Shown in pieces: positions 24,878 through 33,062 of a stretch of 53,614 nt of DNA. Positions within the stretch are counted from its first letter, which is position 1. Each line of letters opens with the position of its first letter. The position numbers were made by a program, and so were the translations under genes. A model generated the notes under the pieces. The model searched no databases. It was not told where the DNA came from and was given only the letters and a program-made list of their open reading frames with translations. The DNA is from Pedobacter zeaxanthinifaciens (GTDB taxonomy: Bacteria > Bacteroidota > Bacteroidia > Sphingobacteriales > Sphingobacteriaceae). Where the stretch lies: NCBI RefSeq assembly GCF_003313335.1, contig NZ_QMHP01000017.1, forward strand, positions 1-53,614. Direction: 5' to 3'.

Positions 24878-27526
24878 ATGAAAAAGGTACTGTTCCTACT
24901 CATCAGCTTATTTAGCCTTTGTTTGCTATCGGCTAATGCCCAAAAACAAATTAAAGGAAAGGTTAAAGATCAACACGCCAAGCCTATCCCTTCTGTCATG
25001 GTTAGTTTAAAAGATAAGGAGGGAAACACACTTGGCTTTTCAAGAAGCAATGAAAAAGGTGATTTTAACCTGAGTACTGAGGAAGCGGGAACAGACCTTT
25101 TTTTAGAATTCAGCATTTTAGGCTACGAAAAAAAGAATCTTAGCTTGACTGATTTAAGCAAGAATCCAGAAGTGACTTTATCGGAAAGTCAAATTAACTT
25201 AAAAACTGTGGAGGTAAAAAACAGACCACGTTTAAGTTCCAATGGCGATACATTAAGTTACAAAACCTCCGATTTTTCGGACAAACAAGATAGAAGCATT
25301 GGTGACGTGCTGAAAAAGATGCCGGGTATTGAAGTTGCGGAGAATGGTAAAATTAGCTACAATGGCAAAAACATCTCCAATATGTACATTGACGGCGATA
25401 ATTTACTGGAAGATAAATACGGCATTGGCACGAAGAGCATTCCGCATAGTGCTGTAGATAAAATTCAGGTAATAGAGAAAGATCAGCCTGTAAAAATGCT
25501 TCAAAAAAACAATACGAGTGATGATGTGGCGCTAAACCTGGTAATTAAAGATGAGGCAAAACTAAAAGTGATGGTCGATATCAAAGCGGGCCTAGGAACG
25601 CCAGATAGATTTGACGGGAATGCAAACGCCATGTTATTCAATAAAAAAGTGAAGTTTCTAAACAACATCAAAGGCAATAATATAGGCATTGATCCGGGTT
25701 TGGATTTAATGGCTTTTAACCCTTTGGGAAGCGAAAACACGAAGCCTTCCAACCTTTTATCTGCAGGAGCTGCAGGTGTGCCGGTACTCCCACAAAACAG
25801 AACCTTATTTAACAAAGCGGGGCAAGCAAACTTCAACAACCTATTCAAATTCAAAAACGACCTGCAGTTGCGGGCAAATGTTTCTTACCTGTATGACGAA
25901 CGTAAGCAAGTTTACAACAAATCATCGGAAACGATACTTGCCGGACAGACTTTTGCCTATCAGGAAAACCAAGATAACTACATCAACCCACAGAAACTAC
26001 GAGGACAATTTACTTTAAACGGAAACACCGATGATTATTATTTTAATAATGCTTTTATTGCTGAATATCTACCTGTTCGTACAAATTCTAACGTATTTAT
26101 TAACGGCGTAGGCGCATTCCAGTCGTTAAAGCAGGATATGTTTACCTTATCCAACGATTTGGCTTACCGCAAAAAGCTAAAATCGGGTAATATTTTACAT
26201 TTTTCCTCATCATTGAGCCGTAGCACACAGCCAGAAAATTTAGACATCAAGCCTGGACTTAATCAAGATATTTTAAACAATGGAAATCCGTACAACAGTT
26301 TAAATCAATTTTTGGATTTACCTACGTTTTATACCAACAACTTTGTTTCTATGGCTTTTCCGAAAGGTAAATTTGTACAAACTTATCGGGCAGGTTTTTT
26401 GGTACAGCAGCAAACTCTTGAAAGCACGCTTAACAAAACTCAAACCAGCGGGCTTACGGAGCTTGCCACAGCCAATAGCTTAAATGATTTAAAATGGCTT
26501 CGCTCCAAGTGGTATGTAGAAAATGTATACGAATATACTTCGGATAAATTAACAGCTAGCCTACGCATTCCGGCAAGCTATAACACCATCAATTATAAGG
26601 ATAGCAACCACAATTTAGATGAAAATGTGAATCGTTTTTTTGTAAATCCTTATTTAAACATCAAATATCAAACCAGCCCGGAAAACTACGTGAATTTTGC
26701 TTATGCATTTCGTAACAACCTAGGCACTATTGATGATTTGTACAACGGAATCGTTTTACGCAATTACCGCTCATTTTTTGCTAACAATGCTCCCCTATCG
26801 GAAAATTCGCAACATGGTTTTTCAGGAAGTTTTAATTTCAAAAAAGCCATTGATATGATATTCGGCAATGTATCACTATCCTACAACATTACCGATATGA
26901 ACACCATATCATCATTCACTATTAGCAACAATAGTCAAGTGAGAGTTGTGCTTCCTTTAGAAAACCAGATGAAAAGCTTGGGCTTAAATACCGGATTGAG
27001 CAAATATCTATTTTCATTAAGAAGCACGGTTAGTGCAGGCTTTGCCTTTAGCCGTAGTGAGTACCAACAATTACAAAACGGTCAGTTACTACCTTTTGAA
27101 AGTGATGCCTACAGTTACAAAGCTGGCATTGAGGCAAAACTGAATAAGTTCATGAATTTTTCCTACAACGGAACTTTTTCCAACAGCATTAATAAGGCAA
27201 AAGGTACGGGCGTAAGTACCAATTATCAACAATTAAGGCAACAAGGTGGTTTAGCTATTACGATGTTCAAATCTGTATTTTTAAATCTTTCTGCCGAACA
27301 CATTTTTACCCATCAATCTAGTCAGCCCGATTTAAAATACCTTTTTGCCGATGCGAACATTAGATATAAAGTGCTGAAATTAAAAACCGATTTAGAATTT
27401 GGCATCACCAATATTGCCAACGTTAAAAGATTTGAGGCAATTAACGTAACAGCTAACTCGTTAACGGTAGGTACTTATGAAATTCCGGGTCGGGTAGCCA
27501 TGCTTAAAGCTACCTTCAACTACTAG
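24878..27526 (+). CDS. TonB-receptor-like outer-membrane beta-barrel protein
   Basis: An 882-residue outer-membrane protein. Signal peptide ends near residue 21 (LLSANAQ); a CarboxypepD_reg-like domain follows (KQIKGKVKDQHAKPIPSVMVSL, to about 95); then a plug-like segment with SIGDVLKKMPGIEVAENGKISYNGKNISNMYIDGDNLLEDKYG, the pattern of a TonB-dependent receptor plug; the remaining ~650 residues are a beta-barrel ending in MLKATFNY. It is the group usually annotated as outer membrane beta-barrel or TonB-dependent receptor of the GLPGLI neighbourhood. The TonB box was not identified. It probably moves or anchors a substrate handled by the GLPGLI proteins. Cargo unknown. Confidence 0.85.
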   Translation: MKKVLFLLISLFSLCLLSANAQKQIKGKVKDQHAKPIPSVMVSLKDKEGNTLGFSRSNEKGDFNLSTEEAGTDLFLEFSILGYEKKNLSLTDLSKNPEVTLSESQINLKTVEVKNRPRLSSNGDTLSYKTSDFSDKQDRSIGDVLKKMPGIEVAENGKISYNGKNISNMYIDGDNLLEDKYGIGTKSIPHSAVDKIQVIEKDQPVKMLQKNNTSDDVALNLVIKDEAKLKVMVDIKAGLGTPDRFDGNANAMLFNKKVKFLNNIKGNNIGIDPGLDLMAFNPLGSENTKPSNLLSAGAAGVPVLPQNRTLFNKAGQANFNNLFKFKNDLQLRANVSYLYDERKQVYNKSSETILAGQTFAYQENQDNYINPQKLRGQFTLNGNTDDYYFNNAFIAEYLPVRTNSNVFINGVGAFQSLKQDMFTLSNDLAYRKKLKSGNILHFSSSLSRSTQPENLDIKPGLNQDILNNGNPYNSLNQFLDLPTFYTNNFVSMAFPKGKFVQTYRAGFLVQQQTLESTLNKTQTSGLTELATANSLNDLKWLRSKWYVENVYEYTSDKLTASLRIPASYNTINYKDSNHNLDENVNRFFVNPYLNIKYQTSPENYVNFAYAFRNNLGTIDDLYNGIVLRNYRSFFANNAPLSENSQHGFSGSFNFKKAIDMIFGNVSLSYNITDMNTISSFTISNNSQVRVVLPLENQMKSLGLNTGLSKYLFSLRSTVSAGFAFSRSEYQQLQNGQLLPFESDAYSYKAGIEAKLNKFMNFSYNGTFSNSINKAKGTGVSTNYQQLRQQGGLAITMFKSVFLNLSAEHIFTHQSSQPDLKYLFADANIRYKVLKLKTDLEFGITNIANVKRFEAINVTANSLTVGTYEIPGRVAMLKATFNY

Positions 27527-27542
27527 TATTTCATCAAATTTT

Positions 27543-27590
27543 AAGTCTTGCATCATCGATTGGTTAGATTGATTTATGCAAGACTTTTTT
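27543..27590 (+). terminator. Terminator of the GLPGLI/outer-membrane operon
   Basis: AAGTCTTGCAT (27543-27553) pairs exactly with ATGCAAGACTT (27576-27586), followed by a T run to 27590. Confidence 0.9.
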
Positions 27591-27597
27591 ATATTTG
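27590..27597 (+). promoter_or_regulatory. -7 element of the Crp/Fnr gene
   Basis: TATATTTG matches TAnnTTTG and starts at the last T of the upstream terminator, 23 bases before the ATG. No certain -33 box. Confidence 0.45.
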
Positions 27598-27620
27598 GAT
27601 AAGACCAATGAAAAAACGAA

Positions 27621-28190
27621 ATGATAGAAGTTTTACGGCAGCACATCACCAACAGGCTCGGAAAAGATATCGACAACTTGGATATTGTATTAACCAAGTT
27701 TAAACCGCTCAAAACTTCTAGAAATCAGCAAATCCTCACTGAGGGCGAAATATGCAAATACGTTTATTTTATTGCAAGTGGCTGCCTACAGGTATATACA
27801 CACGACAGTGAAATGCGTGAAACCACTCGGGATATTGTAACGGAAGATCATTGGTGTAGCGAACTGATCAGCTTTGGTAGTGAAAAGCCTGCCACAGAAA
27901 ACATCAGAGCCATAGAACCTTGCGAACTACTAGCGATAGATAGGAAGGGATTTCAGGAGATGATGGAAACTGTGCCGCAGTTCGACAAAGTATATCGGCA
28001 AATATTAGAGGCTTCCTACGCAAATTCAGTTTATAGAATCAATACCTTCGTTGCACTTTCGGCATTAGACCGCATCAAATGGTTGATGCAAAACCGCCCT
28101 ACATTAATGACCCGTGTTTCGAGCAAGCTTATTGCTTCCTATTTGGGTATTAATAAGGATGTTTTTAGCAGACTTAAAGCCAAAATCTAA
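27621..28190 (+). CDS. Crp/Fnr-family transcriptional regulator
   Basis: A 189-residue regulator with an N-terminal cyclic-nucleotide-binding-like domain (about 25-120; GEICKYVYFIASGCLQVY and ENIRAIEPCELLAIDRKGF). No cysteine cluster of the Fnr type is seen. The C-terminal winged-helix is short (TLMTRVSSKLIASYLGINKDVFSRLKAKI), the usual form in Bacteroidetes. The cAMP-contacting Arg/Glu set is not apparent, so the ligand is unclear. It is followed by two small genes on the same strand which may be co-transcribed. Its targets are unknown. Confidence 0.88.
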   Translation: MIEVLRQHITNRLGKDIDNLDIVLTKFKPLKTSRNQQILTEGEICKYVYFIASGCLQVYTHDSEMRETTRDIVTEDHWCSELISFGSEKPATENIRAIEPCELLAIDRKGFQEMMETVPQFDKVYRQILEASYANSVYRINTFVALSALDRIKWLMQNRPTLMTRVSSKLIASYLGINKDVFSRLKAKI

Positions 28191-28267
28191 TTTGTAGACT
28201 TTTGTCATCGTTTAAAAAAATTGTGCTTCGCAAATTGCATCATCATTCACAATTTAATTTTTTAACA

Positions 28268-28624
28268 ATGACATCGTATCTTTTATTATTTCGCAATGCA
28301 AGCGCAGCAAACGGTTATTTAGCTACTTTGCAGGATATGGCCGAAGACATGCCCAAATGGGAAGCGTGGATTGGTAACATCGCCATGAAGGGAAAGCTAG
28401 TTAGTACAGCTCCAATACAATACAGTGGCTCAATTGTAAGCGCAAATGGCACAAAAAACGACCAGCCATACAAAGAGGTTAATAGCGTTTTAATATCGGG
28501 CTTTTTAATTTGCCAAAGCGAAAGCCTCGAAGAAGTACAGCAATGGAGCAAAAGTTGCCCTATCCTAAAATACCCAAACAGCTCGGTAGAGATTAGAGCT
28601 ATGGTTCCATTCCCAATTAGTTAA
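28268..28624 (+). CDS. YCII-related (DGPF-type) small protein
   Basis: A small protein of 118 residues starting at the ATG at 28268; the open frame extends upstream to a TTG, but that extension (HHHSQFN-type) is not conserved-looking. The sequence TSYLLLFRNAS, MPKWEAWIGNIAMKGKLVST, and ESLEEVQQWSKSCPIL, VEIRAMVPF follows the YCII/DGPF ferredoxin-like fold in which a His-Asp pair is often catalytic. The typical His is not obvious here. Function unknown. Confidence 0.7.
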   Translation: MTSYLLLFRNASAANGYLATLQDMAEDMPKWEAWIGNIAMKGKLVSTAPIQYSGSIVSANGTKNDQPYKEVNSVLISGFLICQSESLEEVQQWSKSCPILKYPNSSVEIRAMVPFPIS

Positions 28625-28629
28625 GGAGG
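28623..28629 (+). promoter_or_regulatory. Strong Shine-Dalgarno sequence
   Basis: AAGGAGG ends five bases before the ATG at 28635 and overlaps the stop region of the upstream gene. Such a perfect match to anti-SD is rare in this window, where most genes lack one, and it fixes the start of the DoxX-like gene. Confidence 0.7.
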
Positions 28630-28634
28630 TTGAA

Positions 28635-29006
28635 ATGGAAAAAATTTTAAATTTAGGCAGATACCTGTTCCCGTTATCGTTTTTACTTTATGTTGGACTT
28701 CATTTTGGGAAACCCGAAGTTGGAACTAGCTTCATTCCAACATGGATACCATTTGCACTTTTTTGGGACTACTTTACCGGATTACTTATACTGGCATTTA
28801 TCATCAGTAGCTTAATTGGCCGATACGATAAATTAGCAAGCCTACTCATGGCAATTTACGTAACGTTGATGATTGTTATTGTACATATTCCCCGTGCCGC
28901 TGAGTATGAAAACGATATGCTCAACATTTTTAGAAACATAATGATTATTGGCGCATTATTGATTTACGCTAAATATGTTGCAAAAGACAAGCGTATAATT
29001 GGTTAA
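28635..29006 (+). CDS. Four-helix membrane protein, DoxX-like
   Basis: A 123-residue protein with four hydrophobic segments (about 8-25, 42-62, 68-88, 98-115), the layout of the DoxX-like family. Short basic C-terminus (KYVAKDKRIIG) is probably cytoplasmic. It starts 10 bases after the upstream YCII-like gene and has a perfect SD, so the two are translated from one message. DoxX proteins have been tied to oxidoreductase or thiosulfate-quinone complexes, but no such partners are here. The assignment rests on topology and length. Confidence 0.7.
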   Translation: MEKILNLGRYLFPLSFLLYVGLHFGKPEVGTSFIPTWIPFALFWDYFTGLLILAFIISSLIGRYDKLASLLMAIYVTLMIVIVHIPRAAEYENDMLNIFRNIMIIGALLIYAKYVAKDKRIIG

Positions 29007-29087
29007 AGCAATCATAATTTGCTCCCGGATACCTTTAGTTATTTGGGTACTGATGCTTGAAGGCATATGAAATTAGACCAAACTTTG

Positions 29088-29095
29088 TATATTTG
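29088..29095 (+). promoter_or_regulatory. -7 element of the small lipoprotein gene
   Basis: TATATTTG matches TAnnTTTG and ends 76 bases before the ATG at 29172. The 5' leader would be about 70 bases. Confidence 0.4.
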
Positions 29096-29171
29096 AAGCA
29101 ATGTTCCAAGCTAACGTTGAGCAACCTACAAAGCAACGAACATCTACCCGAAATCAATAACATAAAATAAA

Positions 29172-29663
29172 ATGAAAACAAAAATTGTAACGTTAGCAGC
29201 GGTAACAGGCCTATTGTTTGCGGCCTGCCAAAGCAGTTCAACAACAACCGGAGAAAACAAAAATGCAAATGCAGCACAACAAGCAAGCAAAACAGAAAAC
29301 ATTGCGTTTGTGGTAGCCAAAAACTATTTCGTGAATAATACACTCACTAAATTGGACAGCCCTAAAATTGAAACTGCCGAAAAGTTTAATGCCGCTTTCG
29401 GGATGGCAGCAACTATGGGCAAAGATGGCAAGCCTACTGAAATTGATTTCAACAAGCAGTATGTGATTGCCCTTGTATTGCCAGAAACTGATTTAGCTAC
29501 CAATATTGAACCCCTTAGCTTGCAAAAAGCTGAAAATGGCGATATTAAATTTAATTACAAGGTAGTAGCTGGAGAAAAACAATCCTATAAAATTAGACCG
29601 AATTTAGCTATTGTAGTAGATAAGGCAAATAACGGAAATGTTGTGTTAAATGAAGTAAAATAA
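29172..29663 (+). CDS. Small lipoprotein of unknown function
   Basis: A 163-residue lipoprotein with the lipobox LFAAC and Cys19, followed by a Ser/Thr/Asn-rich linker (about 20-40). The rest alternates strand-like segments (NIAFVVAKNYFVNNTL, NKQYVIALVLPETD, DIKFNYKVVAGEKQSYKIRPNLAIVVDKAN), suggesting a small beta-sandwich. The arrangement YFVNN ... F ... IDF ... PNLAIVVD resembles nothing I can name. It stands alone and converges with the M56 gene. Confidence 0.6.
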   Translation: MKTKIVTLAAVTGLLFAACQSSSTTTGENKNANAAQQASKTENIAFVVAKNYFVNNTLTKLDSPKIETAEKFNAAFGMAATMGKDGKPTEIDFNKQYVIALVLPETDLATNIEPLSLQKAENGDIKFNYKVVAGEKQSYKIRPNLAIVVDKANNGNVVLNEVK

Positions 29664-29673
29664 AGCTACAAAA

Positions 29674-29709
29674 AAGGCATCAAACCAGTAAAAACTAGTT
29701 TGATGCCTT
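29674..29709. terminator. Bidirectional terminator between lipoprotein and M56 genes
   Basis: AAGGCATCAAACCAG (29674-29688) and CTAGTTTGATGCCTT (29695-29709) pair with one mismatch. The T run (TTTTTT) is on the minus strand, so it mainly terminates the blaI-M56 operon. Confidence 0.85.
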
Positions 29710-29734
29710 AAATACGCTAACCTTATTTCCGAAC

Positions 29735-31219
29735 TTAGTTCTTTTTGGTTTCGATAAAAATTTGAGGCTTGTTTGAGTTGTTCTTCATTACGTTAACTTG
29801 AACAATTTCGTTAGGATTAATCTTTTTGAAATCAGCGACATCTGCTACTTTACCATTCACTAAATATTCCACTTGCTGCTTACTGATATTAGCGGTATCA
29901 CTTATTTTAACGGCTCTAATTACAATCCTCTTTTCTCCGTCTGGAGGAGGCATTTCATTTGTTCTCGCCTTTCTAAAACCAACGCTTATATCATTAATTA
30001 CAGCTTGATTTGCTTTACCGGTGCTGTCCGCTCTAACGAAAATGAAGTTTTTTTCCAAAGAATGACGAATGATTTTCGCATCTTCAGGAATGTTGAATTT
30101 TACGCGTAGTTGAGCAACCAGTTCATCTAAATTAGGCATTCCTTTTTTCAAACTATCCCTATTTATGCTGATAGTGTTAACAACAACATTTGCGAAGGGA
30201 ACCGTATCGTTATTATTGCTTTTCGGATGAGCTATTTTTTTAACACCGCTTTTCACTAGTGTTGCCTCGGCTTTTTTAAGGTTGGATTTAGTTATCGTTG
30301 GAATGGTATCTATACCCACAATTTTTGATAACATTGGGATATGGGTTTTGATATCCTTTTTTGAAACCGTAAAAGCCAACGTAACCGCCAAAACAGGAAT
30401 AATTAGCGCATATCTTCCCAAATTAATTTTTGATGAACGCTTCAAATTCATCATCTGAATACGTTTTTTTAAATCAGAAAGGTTAAAATTATTGACAATT
30501 GCAACCGATGCATTTAATTGCCCAACTCCCAGTAAACTGTACTGATAAGCCTTTTTATCCATGCCTTTTTTAAGTATGCGCTGGTCGGTGATAAATTCCA
30601 AGTTCTCTTTAACCGCCTTTTTCATTAACCAAACTCCTGGATTGAACCAGTAGAACACCACACTTAACTCGGCCAAAATGATATCCAGGGTATGCCACTG
30701 TTTAACGTGTACCATTTCATGCGCTAAAATTGCATCCAGCTCATTATCACTATGCAAATTTGGATTTACATACACTGTTTGCCAAAATGAAAACGGGCTC
30801 ACGCTATCTTTCAATAAACGTACTTGATAATTGGCCACTTTACCCGGGCTTGATTTACGATGGATTTTATACAATGATAAGAACTGTACGGCCAAGCGTA
30901 AAGTCATCAAAAGCACCCCTAAATAAAATACTGCACTTAGTATAGGCCAATTATTGATGAAAAAACCCTTTGGCATTAAATCAGCGGCCTGTTGATTGAG
31001 TTGAGGCAAATAAGCAACCACGCCGCTATCCATTTGTTGCTGATGGAAAAAATCTGTTAAATCAATAAAAGGATAAACCGTTGAAAACAGAATACCTAGC
31101 ACCAAAAAGCAACGATTTAAGATATAAAAAGTTAACCTTCGGAGTACTAAATGATAAGTTGCTGCAAACAAAAGCAGCACCAAATTAATTTTTAACAGAA
31201 TGATAAAAAGCTGTGGCAT
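29735..31219 (-). CDS. M56 family (BlaR1-like) membrane metalloprotease
   Basis: A 494-residue sensor-protease. The N-terminal half has hydrophobic segments (about 3-25, 36-55, 90-112) around the zinc motif HEMVH at residues 167-171, with the third-ligand Glu expected in KENLEFITD near 205-208; another membrane segment lies near 269-285. In BlaR1 and MecR1 this protease cleaves the paired repressor after signal binding. Here the periplasmic C-terminus (about 290-494) is not a penicillin-binding domain; it ends with VEYLVNGKVADVADFKKINPNEIVQVNVMK, which resembles TonB-receptor plug sequence. It follows blaI after two bases, so the pair is one operon. Confidence 0.88.
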   Translation of the reverse strand: MPQLFIILLKINLVLLLFAATYHLVLRRLTFYILNRCFLVLGILFSTVYPFIDLTDFFHQQQMDSGVVAYLPQLNQQAADLMPKGFFINNWPILSAVFYLGVLLMTLRLAVQFLSLYKIHRKSSPGKVANYQVRLLKDSVSPFSFWQTVYVNPNLHSDNELDAILAHEMVHVKQWHTLDIILAELSVVFYWFNPGVWLMKKAVKENLEFITDQRILKKGMDKKAYQYSLLGVGQLNASVAIVNNFNLSDLKKRIQMMNLKRSSKINLGRYALIIPVLAVTLAFTVSKKDIKTHIPMLSKIVGIDTIPTITKSNLKKAEATLVKSGVKKIAHPKSNNNDTVPFANVVVNTISINRDSLKKGMPNLDELVAQLRVKFNIPEDAKIIRHSLEKNFIFVRADSTGKANQAVINDISVGFRKARTNEMPPPDGEKRIVIRAVKISDTANISKQQVEYLVNGKVADVADFKKINPNEIVQVNVMKNNSNKPQIFIETKKN

Positions 31220-31221
31220 TG

Positions 31222-31587
31222 CTACTGATCTTGAGGTTTCTCGATAAGGTCAATTATCTCCTTTAGTTCCGCTGCACTAATTTTCTTGTCTTTGGCGAAA
31301 AAGGCAACCAACTCTTTATAAGAATTTTGGAAATAACTATTCACAAAGCCATTCATGAACCTCTTTTTATAGTCGGCTTCTTTTACTTTAGCGCTATATC
31401 TTATTGCGTTTGCATAACGCTCACCTTTTAAATAACCCTTACGCTCCAAATTTTTCACGGTTGATGCTACGGTAGTGTATGGCGCTTTTGGTTCGGGCAT
31501 GGCATCCATAAAATCCTTAATAAAACCAGGACCTACCTGCCAAACGGCTAACATTGCTTCCTCTTCTTGTTGTGTTAGTTTTTCCAT
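31222..31587 (-). CDS. BlaI/MecI/CopY-family repressor
   Basis: A 121-residue winged-helix repressor: LTQQEEEAMLAVWQVGPGFIKDFMDAMPE, then TTVASTVKNLERKGYL, the family's recognition-helix signature, and a C-terminal dimerization helix pair. In BlaI the cleavage by the M56 partner releases promoters. The gene starts seven bases from the operator described below and is followed by the M56 gene after two bases. Predicted target sites are TACGA-N5-TCGTA here and before both GLPGLI genes. Confidence 0.93.
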   Translation of the reverse strand: MEKLTQQEEEAMLAVWQVGPGFIKDFMDAMPEPKAPYTTVASTVKNLERKGYLKGERYANAIRYSAKVKEADYKKRFMNGFVNSYFQNSYKELVAFFAKDKKISAAELKEIIDLIEKPQDQ

Positions 31588-31594
31588 CTATTAC

Positions 31595-31618
31595 TACGAA
31601 ATAATCGTAAATATACGA
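31595..31618 (-). promoter_or_regulatory. BlaI-type operator of the blaI-M56 operon
   Basis: TACGA (31595-31599) and TCGTA (31605-31609) form a perfect inverted repeat around AATAA, and a further half site TACGA lies at 31614-31618. It sits 7 bases from the blaI ATG. A TATATTTA -7-like box overlaps on the minus strand, which fits autorepression. Confidence 0.72.
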
Positions 31619-31686
31619 AACTATTTATTATTTACCAGTCAGATAAACAGTAATTTAAAATAGTTTTGAAGAGAGTTTAAAACTGA

Positions 31687-33060
31687 CTATTTAAACAAGA
31701 AGCTGCGATTATCCTTTTTCCACTCCGGACCTACAATAACATCAAGCCAAAAAGGTTTTTTAAGGGCTGATTTTCGTTGCCAAATCCCATCTGAAAGTTG
31801 CAAATCAGTGCCCAGTTTTACAAAACCAGTGCTTAAGCTAGTACCATCAGCTTGATTATTTTGTATTTTCAAATTTGCAGGTTCATCGGTCATGGTAATT
31901 AATGTACCAGGATTAAGCACATAATTACCGCTAATATTAACGCCATCTGGCGCTACCACCCTTTTGGAATCTTTGCCTGCTCCCAACACAAAGGCTTCTT
32001 TACTATTCACAATGATATTTCTTTGAACGTCGGCATTTTTTACCTGCCAGTAATCACTTAAAGCCGGATTTTCAAAGGCATTCATGATAGATATCGAAGC
32101 TCTTAACGAAGTACCCGCTATTTTGTACAGGTAATTATCGTATACCTTTTGATTTTCGCCAATGATACGTACGCCACCAGTATTCGACACATCATTCCCA
32201 ACAAAATAGTTAGCGCTTACCTCTGAGTGATTACCATGCCTAAAAGTTACCGTACCAACGCATTCGTAGAACAAGTTATTGAGAATTTTATTGTAGCCAG
32301 ATTTGATGGATATGATTTCAATTTCACCGTTGCACTTATCAAAAATGTTGTTCTCCACAGTGGTGTAAGAATCATTCATGGAGTAAGTGCTTGTACCAAT
32401 ACGAATGGTTTCTCCGCCGTTGACGCCTAAATCTGGTCGTGGGCCGAAATAATTATGATCAATTTGGTGATAATTTGCTTTATCATCTAACCAAACTACC
32501 AGTGTGGTACCTTGGTGAGTTTTGCCGGAGATGGAGCAGTGATCTACGCGATTTTTTGTACCATACAAGGAAACCCATTTGTAGTCAACGGTTTTGTCAG
32601 CAGGATTGTAATCTTCGATGCTGGTATTGGTGAGGCGGCAATTACTGCTGGTTTTAGTAAAAATCACCACATCATCTTTCAACGAAAAACCATTTTTAAA
32701 TGATAAACCATCCACCGTGAGCCACTCTCCGTCAATCTTTAAATTGGAGTTGCCGCTAAGAATTACCGACCCTTTTGTTTCAGCAACCAGGGTAATCGGT
32801 TTTTCAGCTGTTCCCTTACCTTTAAAGTTAACCTGCTGACTTTTCCAGTCGCCATTTTTCATGATCACTTTATCGCCTGCCACCAAATTAAGTGCATTTA
32901 ATTCCGTTGCCGAACTCACCGTGTACACATTATTGTTATTTTGCTGTACCTGCTGCTCCTTTTGCTTAACAGCATCATCAACATTAGATGCTGCACACGA
33001 ACTAAAACCAATAAGGTTAATGAGCATAAAGCCCCAAACTAAGCTTCTATAATTTTTCAT
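31687..33060 (-). CDS. PL6 polysaccharide lyase, lipoprotein form
   Basis: A 457-residue PL6 (chondroitinase-B-like) right-handed beta-helix lyase that cleaves alginate by beta-elimination. It is a lipoprotein: lipobox GFSSC with Cys22, then a Gln/Asn linker, so probably surface- or outer-membrane-bound. The catalytic Lys and Arg of PL6 align to Lys253 (IISIKSG) and Arg274 (TFRHG), 21 residues apart as in characterized PL6 enzymes. Calcium-site-like NGGETIRIGT is at about 214-223. It is preceded by a second PL6 gene with a two-base gap, so they share a message. Exact M/G preference cannot be set. Confidence 0.88.
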   Translation of the reverse strand: MKNYRSLVWGFMLINLIGFSSCAASNVDDAVKQKEQQVQQNNNNVYTVSSATELNALNLVAGDKVIMKNGDWKSQQVNFKGKGTAEKPITLVAETKGSVILSGNSNLKIDGEWLTVDGLSFKNGFSLKDDVVIFTKTSSNCRLTNTSIEDYNPADKTVDYKWVSLYGTKNRVDHCSISGKTHQGTTLVVWLDDKANYHQIDHNYFGPRPDLGVNGGETIRIGTSTYSMNDSYTTVENNIFDKCNGEIEIISIKSGYNKILNNLFYECVGTVTFRHGNHSEVSANYFVGNDVSNTGGVRIIGENQKVYDNYLYKIAGTSLRASISIMNAFENPALSDYWQVKNADVQRNIIVNSKEAFVLGAGKDSKRVVAPDGVNISGNYVLNPGTLITMTDEPANLKIQNNQADGTSLSTGFVKLGTDLQLSDGIWQRKSALKKPFWLDVIVGPEWKKDNRSFLFK

Positions 33061-33062
33061 GT

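Noticed and set aside
28202..28267. Upstream extension of the YCII-like gene from a TTG
   Set aside because: Extension has no family similarity, and the ATG at 28268 opens the domain directly.
29735..31587. blaI-M56 pair considered as a beta-lactam resistance operon
   Set aside because: No beta-lactamase or penicillin-binding gene is nearby, and the sensor lacks a beta-lactam-binding domain; the shared operators point to the GLPGLI genes instead.
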